From Diplosphaera chodatii (Eukaryota; Chlorophyta; Trebouxiophyceae; Prasiolales; Stichococcaceae): 64,000 nucleotides of DNA. The DNA lies in contig JAALGY010000033.1 in the NCBI GenBank assembly GCA_032358165.1, positions 310,001-374,000 on the forward strand, read 5' to 3'. Below, one piece after another: positions 11,796 through 29,513 of this stretch. How positions within the stretch are numbered: position 1 is the first letter of the stretch; each line of letters begins with the position of its first letter. A model generated the notes under the pieces. That model did not search any database. It saw nothing but the letters and a program-made list of their open reading frames with translations, and had not been told where the DNA came from. Both the position numbers and the translations under genes were made by a program.

Positions 11796-11837
11796 TTGTG
11801 TGACCAGTGGAGTATATGGGTGTAACCACCATCATCA
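11796..11837. repeat. Direct repeat copy 2 (about 42 bp)
   Basis: This is the near-identical partner of the copy at 11535, in the same orientation; after the shared core the CATCATC run is one triplet longer. Two such copies about 260 bp apart could be ends of a small inserted or duplicated unit. A shared GAGTTTACAT motif also occurs at about 11524 and 11584. Confidence 0.75.
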
Positions 11838-12411
11838 TCAAGTTTCTCACTCTTTTCACTTGGAAATGTCAGGCAAGGTCCGGCGGCGGCGGCGGCACGG
11901 GACACAGCACTAGGGAAGGACCTCCAGCAACGTAAGTCACCATACTGAAACTTAACACAATTGCGGGGGCGACTTCGCAACGGGGCGCTGGGACAAAGCA
12001 AGGGCCATCTGTATGTGAGGCTCATGGCCTACACTGGCAATGGGTCATCTCAGTGGAAGACGGCTAGACGGGGCTCCGCTGCACGCAGGCTTGGCTTGTG
12101 GTTCGTTCGGCGTCAGTAGCACAGAGTCAGCCCGGCCTGGCCTTCGGAATGCCGGCATCGCTGCCCAGACGCTCTGATTTGGCGCCATTGCGGCGCATGT
12201 GCCACTAGTGAAACATATACTTTTCTTCTCTCACCACAGAAAGTGCACGGTTTGCGCGGCCTTCAGCCAGTGTATCGCCATTGGAGTACATACCGTCTCG
12301 ATACGTCTACATGCTCTGAAGGAATCGCTGACGCTGCCACTGGCAAATACAACAGCAGTGCACGACTGCCGCCTGGTTGCGCCATTTCTACATCACAGCG
12401 GCAGCCTGTCC
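11838..12411. other. 3' flank of DBR1; no other gene seen
   Basis: This contains the downstream region of DBR1, whose transcript runs leftwards. If the last DBR1 intron is not spliced, the frame would continue to a stop at 12263, inside this stretch. Nothing else could be supported. Confidence 0.4.
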
Positions 12412-15400
12412 CTATTGCTCCCTGTTGAAGCTGACACCGCCTGGCAGTCGCTGCTCTTTGGCTGCCGGATGGCCGGCAGCAACTGCACGTGCTGGCGCTG
12501 CTGCAGTCCCAGTGGCGTGCTCTGCTGCCGCCGCTGCTGCCGTCGAGACGCCTGGGCCTGGGTCGCCCTCCGGCACCTGCAGAGTGTTCGGCCGCTGCTG
12601 AGATGGTGGACATCAAGCCATGGTTCTGCTGCTGATTGCCATTTACCAAGTCACACGCAGGCTCCATAGCAACAGTCATACATCCGCATGAAGCCCTTGC
12701 ATCGTGCGCAGACTCCACAGAGCGGTGCATTGCACAGCTTGGATGCACCTCGTCTGCCGCAGCTGCTGCTGCGTCATCTCCCTCAGACACCACATCGTCG
12801 AGGTCGATCTCCTCGGGGTTTGCGGCCGCCGCCGCTGATTCATCACCATCCTCCCCCAGGTCGATCTCCTCTGGGTTTGCTGCAGGCACTGCATGACAGA
12901 GCGGGCCAAACCGTCAACATGAGTCATCTGGAAAGTGCTGGCGACTGGCAGCACTGTTTGTCCTTGCACCAGCCGGCGCTATGCTTCACTAACATGTTGC
13001 AATACCAAGTAACCACATATTCCTGCAGCGAGGCACACAACCGGATGGGACGATGTCCGCCAGACCTGCTACAGGGCCGCCGCCGCCGCCGCCCAGGGGC
13101 TGCAGCGCCGGCTGCGCCTCGGCCGGGTCCAGGTTGTAGGGCAGCCCCAGCAGGTCGAGCAGCGCCACCGTCTGCGGGTTGCGCGGCGAGGTCTGCGGCA
13201 TGCGGCCCTGTAGCATAGGCACTCTCGTACGACAACAGGCCCTGGTGGGATGAGCACGGTACATGCAACTGTCAGCACATCATTGCCTCGTCCACTGTGG
13301 GATCGAGGTGTGGCTGGCGATTGGGCAGGCAGGTGGGGAGCCCTGCGCTCCGCACCATGCTGCAAAGCAACTCACTCACCCGCTGCATGGCTGGGTTGCC
13401 GGGGTCATACCCCGGCGCTGTCGGCACAAAGTTTTGCGGTATGGCGGGACCGGCCCCCTGCGAGAGCCGCTGCCGCACAAACTCCAGGTCCGCTGCTGAT
13501 GGCCCGTGCCGCGCGCCGCCCATGCCTGTACAAGGCACACATGTTGCGGTTTGGAAGCCTGATGTGAGTGCGGCCCCACCAGACAGAAAGCCAAGCTCAC
13601 TATTCAGCTGAGTATTGGTTGCCGTCGCCGACAAGTCACATGTCAGAGGCCCATTAGCTCACCGCCGCAGATCACCGGGGTCTCACCCCTTGGAAAGGGA
13701 GTTCACACCTGGCAGCGGCTTGGCGCGGTGGGTGAGCGACAGCATGTGGTGCGTCCCCCGCAGCACCGCCAGCCACTCCTCATCGTACTGCAGCTCTTTG
13801 GGGCCCTCTGCATCCGGAAAATCCACCACCTGCAAACCAGCGGTGCAGGACCCTTCTGATGCTGCTGTCAGCAGTCGTCATGCACGGCAGTCTGCCGCCT
13901 GGCGAGTGCTTTACGGCTAGCCTTGTCAGAGCTCACCTGCAGGAAGCCGCGCCGCGGCAGGCACTTGTCTAGCGCCAGAAACCGTGTCGACTTCCTGCTG
14001 CCATCGCTGCCGCTGCTGCCGCCGCTGGGCGGGTGATCGACCTTCGCTGCAAACTTGACGTGCAGGTGCGCCGAGAACCAGTAGTCTGGGCGCAGCTCGT
14101 GCAGCAGCATCTCCGCGGGCGGGCTGCCGAGGCTGTTGTCGCTGATCTGCGGGCGGGATATAGGGACAGTGAGCACCACAGACTTTTTGGTGGGGCACCA
14201 GGTGCTGATGTCCTGGCTGCATCAATTGGATCCACATCATGAGCGGGTCTGCTACAGGGCTGCTTGCCTCGTTGCGCAGGAAGGACTTGGCGCGCAGCAG
14301 GCCGTTGAGGTCGCCGTGGCGTGCAATGCCGCGCGGCCAGTCGTGGCTGAGCCCGATGTCCACGGGCCGCTTCAGCTGCAGATCAACATCAGCGACAGCT
14401 GTGGGACAGCAGTTGGGCAGAGTGGCAGGGTGGACCTGCTTGCGCAGCCTCCATTGCCTGAGGTACGAACACCTGAACACAGCCCGGCTGAGCAATACAA
14501 TTCAGTCAACATGCAGCCCACATGCACTACACCAGCTGATAGTGAACAGGGTGCCAGTGTTTCCGGCTGACACTTGTCGTGAGTATCCGACAGCGCTCCA
14601 GGGTGCACCTGGGCGAGACGGTAGGCGTCCAGCTCCCGCACGTGGTACGCCGAGCGCATGCTGCCCTCCGAGTATGGCGGCATCTCGTGGTGGCCCTGCA
14701 GTGTGATAGACACAACTTACTGTGACGAACTCTCTTACAGCTAGGGCGCCATGCACGCCAGGTAGGCACAGCACGAGACAGACAAGACAGCTGGCTATCC
14801 AACCTGCTTGTAGTGGCGCGGGTTGAAGATGCCGGACAGCCCGGCGATGCGCACGCCGCCGAAGTTGACGACGCCGGCCGCGCCCAGGTAGTAGATGTTG
14901 GGCGCGACCCAGCCGCCGTAGTACAGCTCCCACAGGTGGTTCGCCGCCTCGTGGTTGCCGCCCACTGTTTGACCACGACAGTGCAAGTGTGGCAAACGAG
15001 TTGCAGGCCTACAATTGCTGCTTGCACAGCATATGCCTGCAGACTGTGTTCATCCTGACAGCACCAACCGAAGATGGTGGGGAAGGGCGCTTTGGCGGCG
15101 CCGGTGTAGTAGCGCCAGAAGGACTTCATGTCGCGGTACTTGGGCGGGCACGCCAGGCACTCGAGATCATCCTTGTTGCGCACTGCCTGCAGTCAGTGCA
15201 AGTTGCAGCTAACAGCACCTCAGCAGTTGACGTGTGGTCGTAGCTGAGGTGTAAACTGATGTCCGGTCCGAGGATGAATCTGAGCAGTGCCTGAGGTGGT
15301 ACGACCTCTGCACACATCCCTGCATGCCGGCAGCATCCCCAGCACCTGGAAGTCGCCGCAGCAGATGAGCAGGTCGATGGAGCGGCCCTCCTTTGCCTCC

Positions 15401-15968
15401 ATGGCCTGCAGCGTGGCGTAGATCTTGTCCAGGTCCCCATGGCAGCACCCCTCCACCGCAATCTGCATGCGCACAATTCAGCTGACTCATGTTGTTGTCT
15501 CAAGAGCACCAACAGGTTGGCTCGTGTTAATGCTTGAGCCTGCGTGCTCTGCAGCACAACATGCACCACGCTGCAGCTGCGTAGGTGCTCCGTCCATCAC
15601 TGCACGCCAGCCGAGATTGCGTCGCTGTTGCAAATGGCGCTCACCGTGACGCCCTGCTTCATGGCGGCCATCTGCCGGCGCCACTCAGCGCTGCCAGGCC
15701 TGGGCGGCTTGCCCTGCCGTGCTGTATGCTCGGTCTTGTCAGTCGGCAGGTTCAGCTGCAGCTTCTGCGGCTGCACCAGCCGACCCCGTCCCCAAGGGTT
15801 GCGCAGCGGGTCTGGGCTCCACTTGGCAAACCCTTTTGTGCCAACGGACGCGTGCACTGCGCTGCTGCAATTGGCTAACTCCGCTGCAGCCGCGGGTATG
15901 GTGCTTGCAAGGCTGTGATCAGTCGCTAAGAACCCCTTGATGCATCGCAGCCGCGGCAGCCGGTGCAT
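12412..15968 (-). CDS. DBR1: RNA lariat debranching enzyme (DBR1)
   Basis: DBR1 hydrolyses the 2'-5' bond of excised intron lariats in the nucleus. Exons (minus): 15968-15645 (N-terminal extension), 15462-15346, 15186-15069, 14964-14804, 14695-14609, 14375-14268, 14146-13937, 13829-13709, 13525-13380, 13207-13066, 12888-12749, 12576-12412; all phases agree, about 612 aa. Metallophosphoesterase motifs appear in order: [34 protein letters not shown] and [11 protein letters not shown], followed by the family's C-terminal segment [15 protein letters not shown] and two NPEEIDL repeats. The intron after 14268 has a GC donor. Start is uncertain: other DBR1 proteins begin at the IAVEG strand, and an ATG at 15468 gives MQIAVEG, but that ATGCAG is also a splice acceptor joining in frame to the upstream exon. 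The last intron is inferred; unspliced, the stop is 12263. Divergent from RPF2. Confidence 0.9.
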
Positions 15969-16755
15969 GCGAGTGGCGCCGGCAGGGCGTAGGGTGCATG
16001 TGCTTCACAAAGGGGAAGAACGATGTGAGACACCTTAGTTGCAGCGAAACAAGTCAATGCCGGCTGCCAAAGTGGTAAGCCTGATGACTGCGCTTCACCA
16101 CTGCAGGTGTCACTCAACAAGTTGGGTATGACTGTTTGCAGTCTTGCGCCCGTGTGATCGCAGGCCAGCTCCCAATGTCACGATTGCATGCACATTGCCA
16201 CGGAAGCGTCAAATACTGCGCAATATTCAGGTGCATGCCATTGCAAGGTGGTCCCTGTTCAGGCAGCCGCCCTGCATCACCCAAGACCAGGCGGCTTGGA
16301 CCGCTGCAGCACTCGCACAGTGGGCAGTGCTGTGTTGCAGACTCAGAGAAATTGCCAACGCTTTGTAGACAACACACTCCATCCGCAGCCTGTGCGTTGT
16401 GCAACCGTCAAGCCATCACATGCAAGCCAGACGTATCAAGCAAACTACATGAATGTTGTTGCAAGCAGTGTGCCAAGCAACAGGGATGTTATACAGGACT
16501 GCGCTTGAGACGCTTCGAGCTTGCTTCTGAGGCCGTGAGAAACGAAAGCAAAGCTGTGCAGGCTTCTGCTGGCGTGTGCGCTGGATCCGCCGCAGCATAC
16601 ACGCAGGCATCAGCTGCCGAGTCAGCGTGGCGTCAGTGCCTTTCTGATAGAGTGAATCAGCCATCCCGCAGTAGCGCATCTCATTGCGGTTGTAACGGGC
16701 ACAGCAACCGGTGTGCGGCGGCCGCCGCTGGCGGCTTGCCCTACAGCCTGCGGCC
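15969..16755. promoter_or_regulatory. Intergenic region between divergent DBR1 and RPF2
   Basis: The starts of DBR1 (leftward) and RPF2 (rightward) face away from each other across this region, which should contain both promoters. No TATA-like box or clear motif stands out. A long plus-strand frame crossing 16136-17056 overlaps the first RPF2 exon in another frame and is taken as chance. Confidence 0.4.
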
Positions 16756-19317
16756 ATGGCAAAGAAGGGCCGCAGCCCAAACAACCTGCCGAGCAAACCA
16801 AAGGATGGTGGCAAGGCAGGCGCTGCGGCGATCAAGCCCAAGCCCAAGTCACGGCGTGCCCGGCGCATTGTTGAGGCCCGCGAGCCCAAGCTGGTGTGTC
16901 AAACTGCCTCACATCGAGTGCAGTCACCGTGATGTGTGCTGCATCTGCATCGTCGGTGCAGATCGCAAGGCAGCTGCATCACACACGTGCCTAGGGGCCG
17001 AGAAGAGCGCACCAAAGCAGCTCCCGCAGCCCATGCTGGCACCGCCTGAGTTGTAGGACGTCAGCACCACTCATTCTGGTTGGCCGCAGGTGGAGGACCC
17101 TAAAAAGGCGCTGTTGCTATTTGGCGGGCGCACCAGCCAGGTCGTGGAGGACGTGCTGTCCGACTTTGGCAAGCTCAAGGGGGTGCGCAGCTGCGGCTTT
17201 GAAGCCATTTCGGTCATCCTGCTTTTCCCTGTCAGAGGCACAGATCTTCGAGTGTCACTAGGTTGCATCCGCGGCTGAGGGCGCTGTTTCCTGACTCTCA
17301 ACAGCTACAGGCTGCAGCGTCGATGGTCTGCAGGCTCAAGGGACTGCAGTCAGAGCAGAGGCACATGCGGACGCCTGATCCTGCACACACCGTTTGCTCT
17401 GCACCCAGTGGCTGACGCCAATTGTTTCACCTGGTGCATCAGCTGGAGGCGGCCAAGCTGACACGGAAGAATGCGGAGGTGAAGCCCTTCGAGGCGGGCG
17501 GCGACGGCCAGCTGGAGCATCTGGCACGCAGAGCAGACGCAGCGCTGTTCGCGCTGGGCAGCAGCACGAAGAAGCGGCCGCACAACCTGACATTAGGTGC
17601 AAAAGTGCAAGCTGTGGTGCAGTGGCATGTATACACTTCATGATGCAGCACCGCAGATGTGGCAGGGTTTGGCGGGCGGCATCAGAGATGCAGATTCATA
17701 TGTGCTGCGCCCAAGGATGCTGAGTGGCACAGGTATCTGCCGGGCGTGTGGCGGCTGACACCTGTCAGGGGTTGCTGCACAGGGCGCTTCTTCGACGGCC
17801 GGCTGTATGACGTGCTGGAGCTGGGCGTCGAGAAGTACACCAGCATCCGGGACTTTGGGCGGGCGGCGGAGGTGCAGGTCGGCAACAAGGTGAGCCTGGA
17901 ATGTGGAAGTGTGGTAGCAGGTACTGTTCCAAGGCATGCGTGGGCACCTGATCAGGGGAGGCTTGCACAGGAATGATGCTGCGGAACGCATGCCCAAGGT
18001 TACCGAGTCTGGGTCCTTGTTTCATCCTCTGCAGCCGGCAATCATCTTTGCGGGGGAGCTGTTTGAGAAGGAGGAGGCCCTCGCGCATGCGAAGGGCCTC
18101 CTACTGGACTTCTTCCGTGGGCGGCAGGTCTCCAACATCGCGCTGAAGGTACGTGCATGGTTGAGTGTCGACAGCGAGGCATTGCTTCCTCCCTCTAAGC
18201 CGCCAGGTGCTTGCTGCAAAACAATGTCCAATTGCATGTCGCATGTTTTCAGTTATGCACCTGACACCAGCCACCTTGTGCTGCAGGGTGTGGACAGGGT
18301 CATGTGCATCAACGCAGCAGATGCATCCACATTGCTGCTTAGGCAGTACCGCATCCGCCTCAAGAAGACGGGCACTAAGGCAAGTCTGTGCCCATGTCCC
18401 CATCATTGTGGATACTGCGTCACTGCTGTGAAGCAGCACTTGAGTATCGTTTGGCCAACAGCTTGACCACCCTTACGCATCCGCCTCGGCTATGGAGCAC
18501 TCACCTCGAGCTGCCATGGGCGAGACAGCAGTGGGCCTTGGGCTCGCGCATTTTGAGCACAGCAGGGGCACTGTTTAGACGCCATCGACAGCCTGTGCCT
18601 TGACGCATCCCGTACGTCTCTTCTCCTTGCAGCTGCCGCGTGTGGAGCTGATCGAGATGGGGCCGCGGTTGGACTTGACGGTGCGGCGGCGGCGAGAGGC
18701 GCCGCCAGATCTGGCCAAGGAGGCGCACAAACAGCCGAAGCTCACCGGCAAGAAGGTACAGACGCTTTTGCCATCACTCCGCCAACCCCTGTACCAGAGG
18801 CTCGATTGGGCTGCCACAGTGGCTGCTGATTGCGGCAGCTGGTCCTATGCTTCAGCAAAAACCTGCTATCTATGTGCAGCAACATCTGCCGCCAACCCTG
18901 CTGCAGGTGAAGAACGTGGGCAGCGACGAGCTGGACGGCAAGGTCGGCCGCATCTACATGCCGTCGCAGGACGTTGGATCCATGGCGCTGCACAAGATGA
19001 AGGTGCACGGCACTGCGACCTGCAGATTGCAGTCTGTTGTTATCATGGCAGCCAAGCGCTCGTGATGCTGCACAAGTCAATGCGCTTCATCAGTAAAGAG
19101 GCCTCCTGTGGGCCCTGACAAGAGGCCATTCTGTGTAAGGCTCCTCAGGTCGTGCAGGGGAGTTGCAACGCTTGTGGCTGATGGTGTGGCGTGCTGTCAT
19201 GTACTACAGGGTCTCAAGCGGGAGCGGCGGGAGGCCGCTGGCGAGGCCAAGGCACGCAAGAAGACCAAGGCAGCGCAGCCAGCTGAGGATGCCAGCGAGG
19301 AAGAAGGAGATGAGTGA
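16756..19317 (+). CDS. RPF2: Ribosome production factor 2 (Brix-domain protein RPF2)
   Basis: RPF2 works with RRS1 in the nucleolus to bring 5S RNP into pre-60S particles. Nine exons: 16756-16893, 17090-17182, 17443-17596, 17783-17889, 18035-18148, 18287-18379, 18633-18755, 18907-19002, 19210-19317; every phase joins, giving 341 aa, close to yeast Rpf2 (344). Family landmarks: basic N-terminus, REPKLVEDPKKALLLF, FGGRTSQVV, SSTKKRPHNLTLG, YDVLELGVEKY, LLLDFFRGRQVSNI, RVELIEMGPRLDLTVRRR, KVGRIYMPSQD, then a Lys-rich and acidic tail. The intron after 18379 has a GC donor (AAG|GCAAGT). The start ATG gives MAKKGR, with an acceptor and phase that fit the rest. Convergent with the propeller gene, the two stops being 172 bp apart. 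Confidence 0.95.
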
Positions 19318-19489
19318 CTTGCAACCACCGCAGATGTAGGACTCAGGCACAGGTTGAGGTGATTGCTGTGCAAGACAGCTGGGCAACTGGGTGTAGAGGG
19401 CTGTGCATCTGTGCAGGCTATTGCTTGCATGATCAGTTGAATAATCAACCATGGAGCGAAGCACCACGAAAGCTGATGCCCAATATGAT

Positions 19490-22096
19490 TCACTCGACTG
19501 CTTTGGGCGCCAGCCGCTCAAAGTCAGTTCGCATGCCCTCAAACAGCTGCCCCGCTCCCGTCGCCTCTGCCGGGTTCAGCGCCAGCCCGAAACCCTCCCA
19601 AGGCCTGCCACCGCTGCCGCTGCCATCGCTGCCGTTGTCATCTGCTGCTGCTGGTCGCCTGCGGCCGCTGTAGTACACCCTGTACCGACCGCCGGCCATT
19701 GGCACTGCGCATGGACCGCCGACCTCGCTGTCCCATGCCCCCTGCTCCGTTGAACCCCGCAGGAGTGGTCTGCATGCGAACACACCATAGTGCTGCAGTG
19801 CCCCAAAGTGAGCGAGCCTGGACCAGCGAACCTGTTGTGCAGCAGCATGTTCAGCTGTCAATGAGGACAGCAGATGCATCTCAGTCTAAATCATCAGCAC
19901 CTCTGCATGCTCGTGGTCGGACGAGGGGTATCCAGTCGTGCAACGGGTGCACACACCTGTCAAGGCGCTTCCAGCCGCGGATGCCGTCTTTGGAGGCTGC
20001 CAGCCCAATCGAGCGGGTGCCGTCTCCAGCCACAGACTCGTAAAACATCAGGTAGCGCTGCAGTGCGCCGTCTTTGATGACGTGCACGTTCATCGCACCC
20101 TGCGGCCAGGCATAATCATGCGCTGGAATGCAATGCAGAGCAGGCTGCTGCAGTGCATTGGAGTTGCCCACCTGGCATCATCCTCAGGCATACCCAGGCC
20201 CCTGGCACTGTAAGCAGCGCCCTCTGCTGCTGCAATGCATGTCAGCAACTGGCAGGTGTGCTACCAAGGGCCTGAAACACTGACCTTTGCGTCATGGTCG
20301 CCCTGAGACTGGCCCCCCTCGAATATAGGACCCTGCTTCCGCCACCGCAGCGCATCCGAGCTGGTGGCAAACCCAACCACGTAGCGCTGCCTTGAGGCGT
20401 CCCAGCTGTGGTAGTACATCCTGAAGTCGGTTGGCGACGCCATGACCACCTGCAGGTCCAAGATCGGTTATGAGCACACAACTTCATACAGATGAAAAGG
20501 GCGCAGAACTGTGTGGTGCACCAATGATGGCAGCAGCGAGCATGCGAGTTGCCCGCTGCATTTGATACGGAGCTCCATGTGCTGAACTCCGCGCACCATG
20601 GGTGCCGCTACAAAGGCGGCATCCCACTCGGTGTCCTCCCCGGCGTCGAACAGCGCCCCCGAGTGGTGCTCCCCCTCGATGCGCGCCCAGTTGCGGCCGT
20701 CCTGGCTCATCGCCAGCCCCGGGCGCGTCCTGCGTGCATGGGTGAGCACACCTGGCATCTTGTGTCTCATGTGAGTCAAGTCAGACAGCACAGCTGCATC
20801 TACAGCTGCGCTCTGGCGCTCATCTGCTATTCTCGTCACTTGTTCTTGGTCGCGGCACGGCCTCCTTGGACATGTGCACACCTGAGGCCCTCCACTGCTG
20901 CGCCCTCTGCAAAGCCCGGCAGACCGCTGGGTGCAGCCGTCTCTGCAAAGTCGCCGCCGGCGTAGAACAGCCAGTAGACGCCCGTGCCGTTGTCCACCAC
21001 TGAGCTGGCCAGCATCTGCGCCCGCATGGACACTCTGTCGTTGAAGCATAGGGTGGTGCCCGGGGCAGGCTTTAGGCGGGGACATGTGCGTTGCTGCCTT
21101 CACGAAGGAATTGTGTCCCAGGCGGTGTGGGGCACGACTCAGCTCCTCACCTGCACGTCTGACACCGCGAGGTGCGCGGTGTCGAGCGTCCACCAGTCCT
21201 CGGTGTTTGGGCCCATGACCCGGCCGACTTCGTCGGCGCCGGCGCGGCCGGCGACCGCGCCGCCGCCGCGCCGCCATGTCACACCGTCCTGAGACGTGGC
21301 CAGGCCTGCAGAGGCGGGTACACGTTGAGCAAGGTGCCTTTGACTGGGGGGCACGCAGCATTGGGGTCGGGCATGGCACCAGCTGCAGCGCCAGCAGTCG
21401 CCTGCTGTGGCCCATAACGTGTCTACGGATTGACTGTTTGGTGCCCATTGTACGAGGTGCGATTGTTGTTTTGGGGCATGTCATAGCATGCGAGATCACC
21501 TATGCTGCCGGCGCCGGGGGAGATGGCATCCCGGTCCGCATCAGCCTCACCGCGTGCGCTGTACCACATGCACCACCGCTGCTCGTCGTCCCGCAAGAAG
21601 CACCGAACCTGCGCTCATACGAGTGCACTGATGTGGGCTGATCAAGGCAAAACCGGGGCTCAATGAACAGCTCACACCACTCGGCATTGCGGAGACAGCT
21701 GCGTGCAGCCATAGGATTGGTGGAGATGGGAAGTCAGCACGGCATGCTCACCACAGGCCTGCCGAGTGATGCAGCATCCCAGGCGCCCGAGGATCCAAGC
21801 GAGAATATCAGCCCCGGCTGCTGGCTGCAAACATGCAACCAACCCCATCAGTGCAGGACGCAACTCATGCGGAGCAGCAATGCTTATCAGCATGTTTGTG
21901 CATATGTCTTATCGTGTACACTCAATGTTGAAGGGTGAGCATCAAGATTGTTGCTAGGATACCTGCGATCGGGCTGTGGTGGGGTTGGTATGGCAGCGGC
22001 GGCGATCTCATCCTCGGACATCGACAGGGTAGACCCACTGTCGGCCTGCCGCTCGGCTCGGACCTGGACGTTATGATGTTGGTTCGCAAGCTCCAT
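19490..22096 (-). CDS. Five-bladed beta-propeller protein, GH43/GH32-like (arabinanase/levansucrase/invertase fold)
   Basis: Nine exons on minus with consistent phases: 22096-21963, 21824-21752, 21608-21500, 21305-21151, 21069-20882, 20729-20597, 20449-20285, 20099-19957, 19769-19490; 459 aa from the ATG at 22096. The same blade signature recurs: GRPVVRCFLRDDEQRW, GLATSQDGVTWRRG, SSVVDNGTGVYWLFYAGGD, GLAMSQDGRNWARIEG, TDFRMYYHSWDASRQRYV, GFATSSDALRWRK, YLMFYESVAGDG, SIGLAASKDGIRGWKRL and RYRVYYSGR. Repeated (G)LA.S.DG..W and YxxYYxG units are typical of GH43/GH32/GH62-like propellers and of plant plastid proteins annotated as arabinanase/levansucrase/invertase. The VRAER stretch near the start resembles a transit-peptide end, so a further upstream exon is possible. 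Which acidic residues are catalytic, and the substrate, cannot be told here. Confidence 0.8.
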
Positions 22097-28050
<5,954 letters not shown>

Positions 28051-28934
28051 TCGGCGGGCAGGCGCTGGTGCAGCCAGCCGCCGGCGTGCTGGCCAGCGTT
28101 GGCCTGCGCAGCGAAGCATTTGTGCCAGCAGTGGATCCGGATGGATGCGCACAAGCAGCGAAGTGGCTCAGCAGGCAGCGGTATTCTTGCTCAGGGGCGG
28201 CCGCGGGTGACGGGCAGGTCCTACAGCAGCCGCAGCAGCGGGGCCAGCCGCCCGCTGTCAGAAACCAGCGTGGTGAATGCGCGCATCTCAGAGCAGGGTG
28301 CTGCTGGGGTACGGGTGCAGCTGCCACCAGGTTGGTTGCATCAGAAAGGCAGGGGGCGTCCGACAGCCTCAGACAGGCCAGGCACGCGCGCACTGAGCAC
28401 TGGTTGATGCTTCGTCTTGCGCAACTTGAGGCCTCGGGACTAATCTATATCGGACGGGCAGTTGTCATGGGCGTGCTCGCATACGTGGCTGACGAGCAGT
28501 GTGCAGTATGCACCGGCGCACATCACATTCTTGCTTCAGACAGACCGTTTCAGCCTACAGAACTTGATCGGGCGTGAGACGTCCTGCCCAGAAGCGTTGA
28601 CATTGTTGGTCGTGTTTGGTCGCGAGCTGTTGATGGTTGAGGAGTTGTGGCTTCCAATCTTGGTCTCCTGGTAAGTCACTGGTTTTGGCAACCGTTAAAG
28701 CGTGGGTGTGGAAGTTAAGTACAGGACAACAGATGCATCAGTTGTTACACACGCCTAAAACTGACTTGCCACCTTTTCATACGTCTACACTCGCTGCTAT
28801 CTGGTGTGCGGGCCCAGGTTGGCACAGCACAAGTACACGGCCACAATGCTCTACTGACTGCTGTCTGCTGTGGGCCACGCGTTGCCGGCCTAATGACATG
28901 TTATTATGTACATTGCTTGGCGGACCTCGTCTTG
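28051..28934. other. Intergenic region between convergent FAP and USP-like gene
   Basis: The 3' ends of both neighbours point into this 884-bp stretch. I see no further exon. It should contain both polyadenylation regions; no unambiguous TGTAA signal was picked out on the FAP side. Confidence 0.4.
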
Positions 28935-29513
28935 TCACGGCAGCACGAGCATTGGACACGGCACGAACTCCGCCAGGAGGTTGGCATCAACCGACTTGTC
29001 GTGCACCGCATCGGCCGAAAGGACCAGCAAGTCCGCGCCCCGCTGGTCTGCCACCTCTCCACATGTAGCGCTGGCATTTGGCGGCGCGACGGAGTCGACG
29101 ACCTCGAAGTTGCTGCAGCCATTGCCGCGCAGCTGCTCTGTCAGCACGTTCATGCGCATGAGGGAGCCGTGCTCGTCGCGCTGCTCCTGGTCCACCAACA
29201 GCACCGTCATGCGGCCCGCCGACGCCAGCTGCGCCGCCACCTGGGTCGCCTGCTTGCTGCTGTCGGATAGGAATGGGTTGTTGTCCACGAGCGCCAGCAT
29301 GACGTGCTGCCACCGAACGCCTGCCTTGCTAGAGCCAACCTCGCTGTTGTTGCCCTCGGCACGGCACCGCAGCAGTAGCCTTCTCCGCTGCATGTCACCT
29401 GAGGTGCATCGATGCGGGGCCACTATGGCAGCTGACATGTGTCTCGATGGACCTGCAGGCCTAGGCAGCACGGCAGAGCCTTTGCTGGCTGTGCACGCCA
29501 TTGACACCGCCAT
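28935..29513 (-). CDS. Universal stress protein (UspA)-like, predicted plastid targeted
   Basis: Single-exon frame of 192 codons from the ATG at 29513 (an in-frame ATG at 29501 is an alternative) to TGA at 28935-28937. The first 70 or so residues are Ser/Ala/Arg-rich with few acids, as in a chloroplast transit peptide. The remainder has the alternating strand-helix layout of the Usp/adenine nucleotide alpha-hydrolase fold: HVMLALVDNNPF (first strand), MTVLLVDQEQRDE (second), a central FEVVD strand, GADLLVLSADAV and finally FVPCPMLVLP. The last two segments match plant plastid Usp-like proteins. The typical ATP loop Gx2Gx9G(S/T) is not evident, so nucleotide binding is doubtful. Function in stress response is by family only. 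Confidence 0.75.
   Translation of the reverse strand: MAVSMACTASKGSAVLPRPAGPSRHMSAAIVAPHRCTSGDMQRRRLLLRCRAEGNNSEVGSSKAGVRWQHVMLALVDNNPFLSDSSKQATQVAAQLASAGRMTVLLVDQEQRDEHGSLMRMNVLTEQLRGNGCSNFEVVDSVAPPNASATCGEVADQRGADLLVLSADAVHDKSVDANLLAEFVPCPMLVLP

Noticed and set aside
16136..17056. 306-codon plus-strand open frame upstream of RPF2
   Set aside because: It overlaps the first RPF2 exon in another frame, has no family similarity, and lacks the third-position bias seen in real exons; open frames of this size arise by chance at this GC content.
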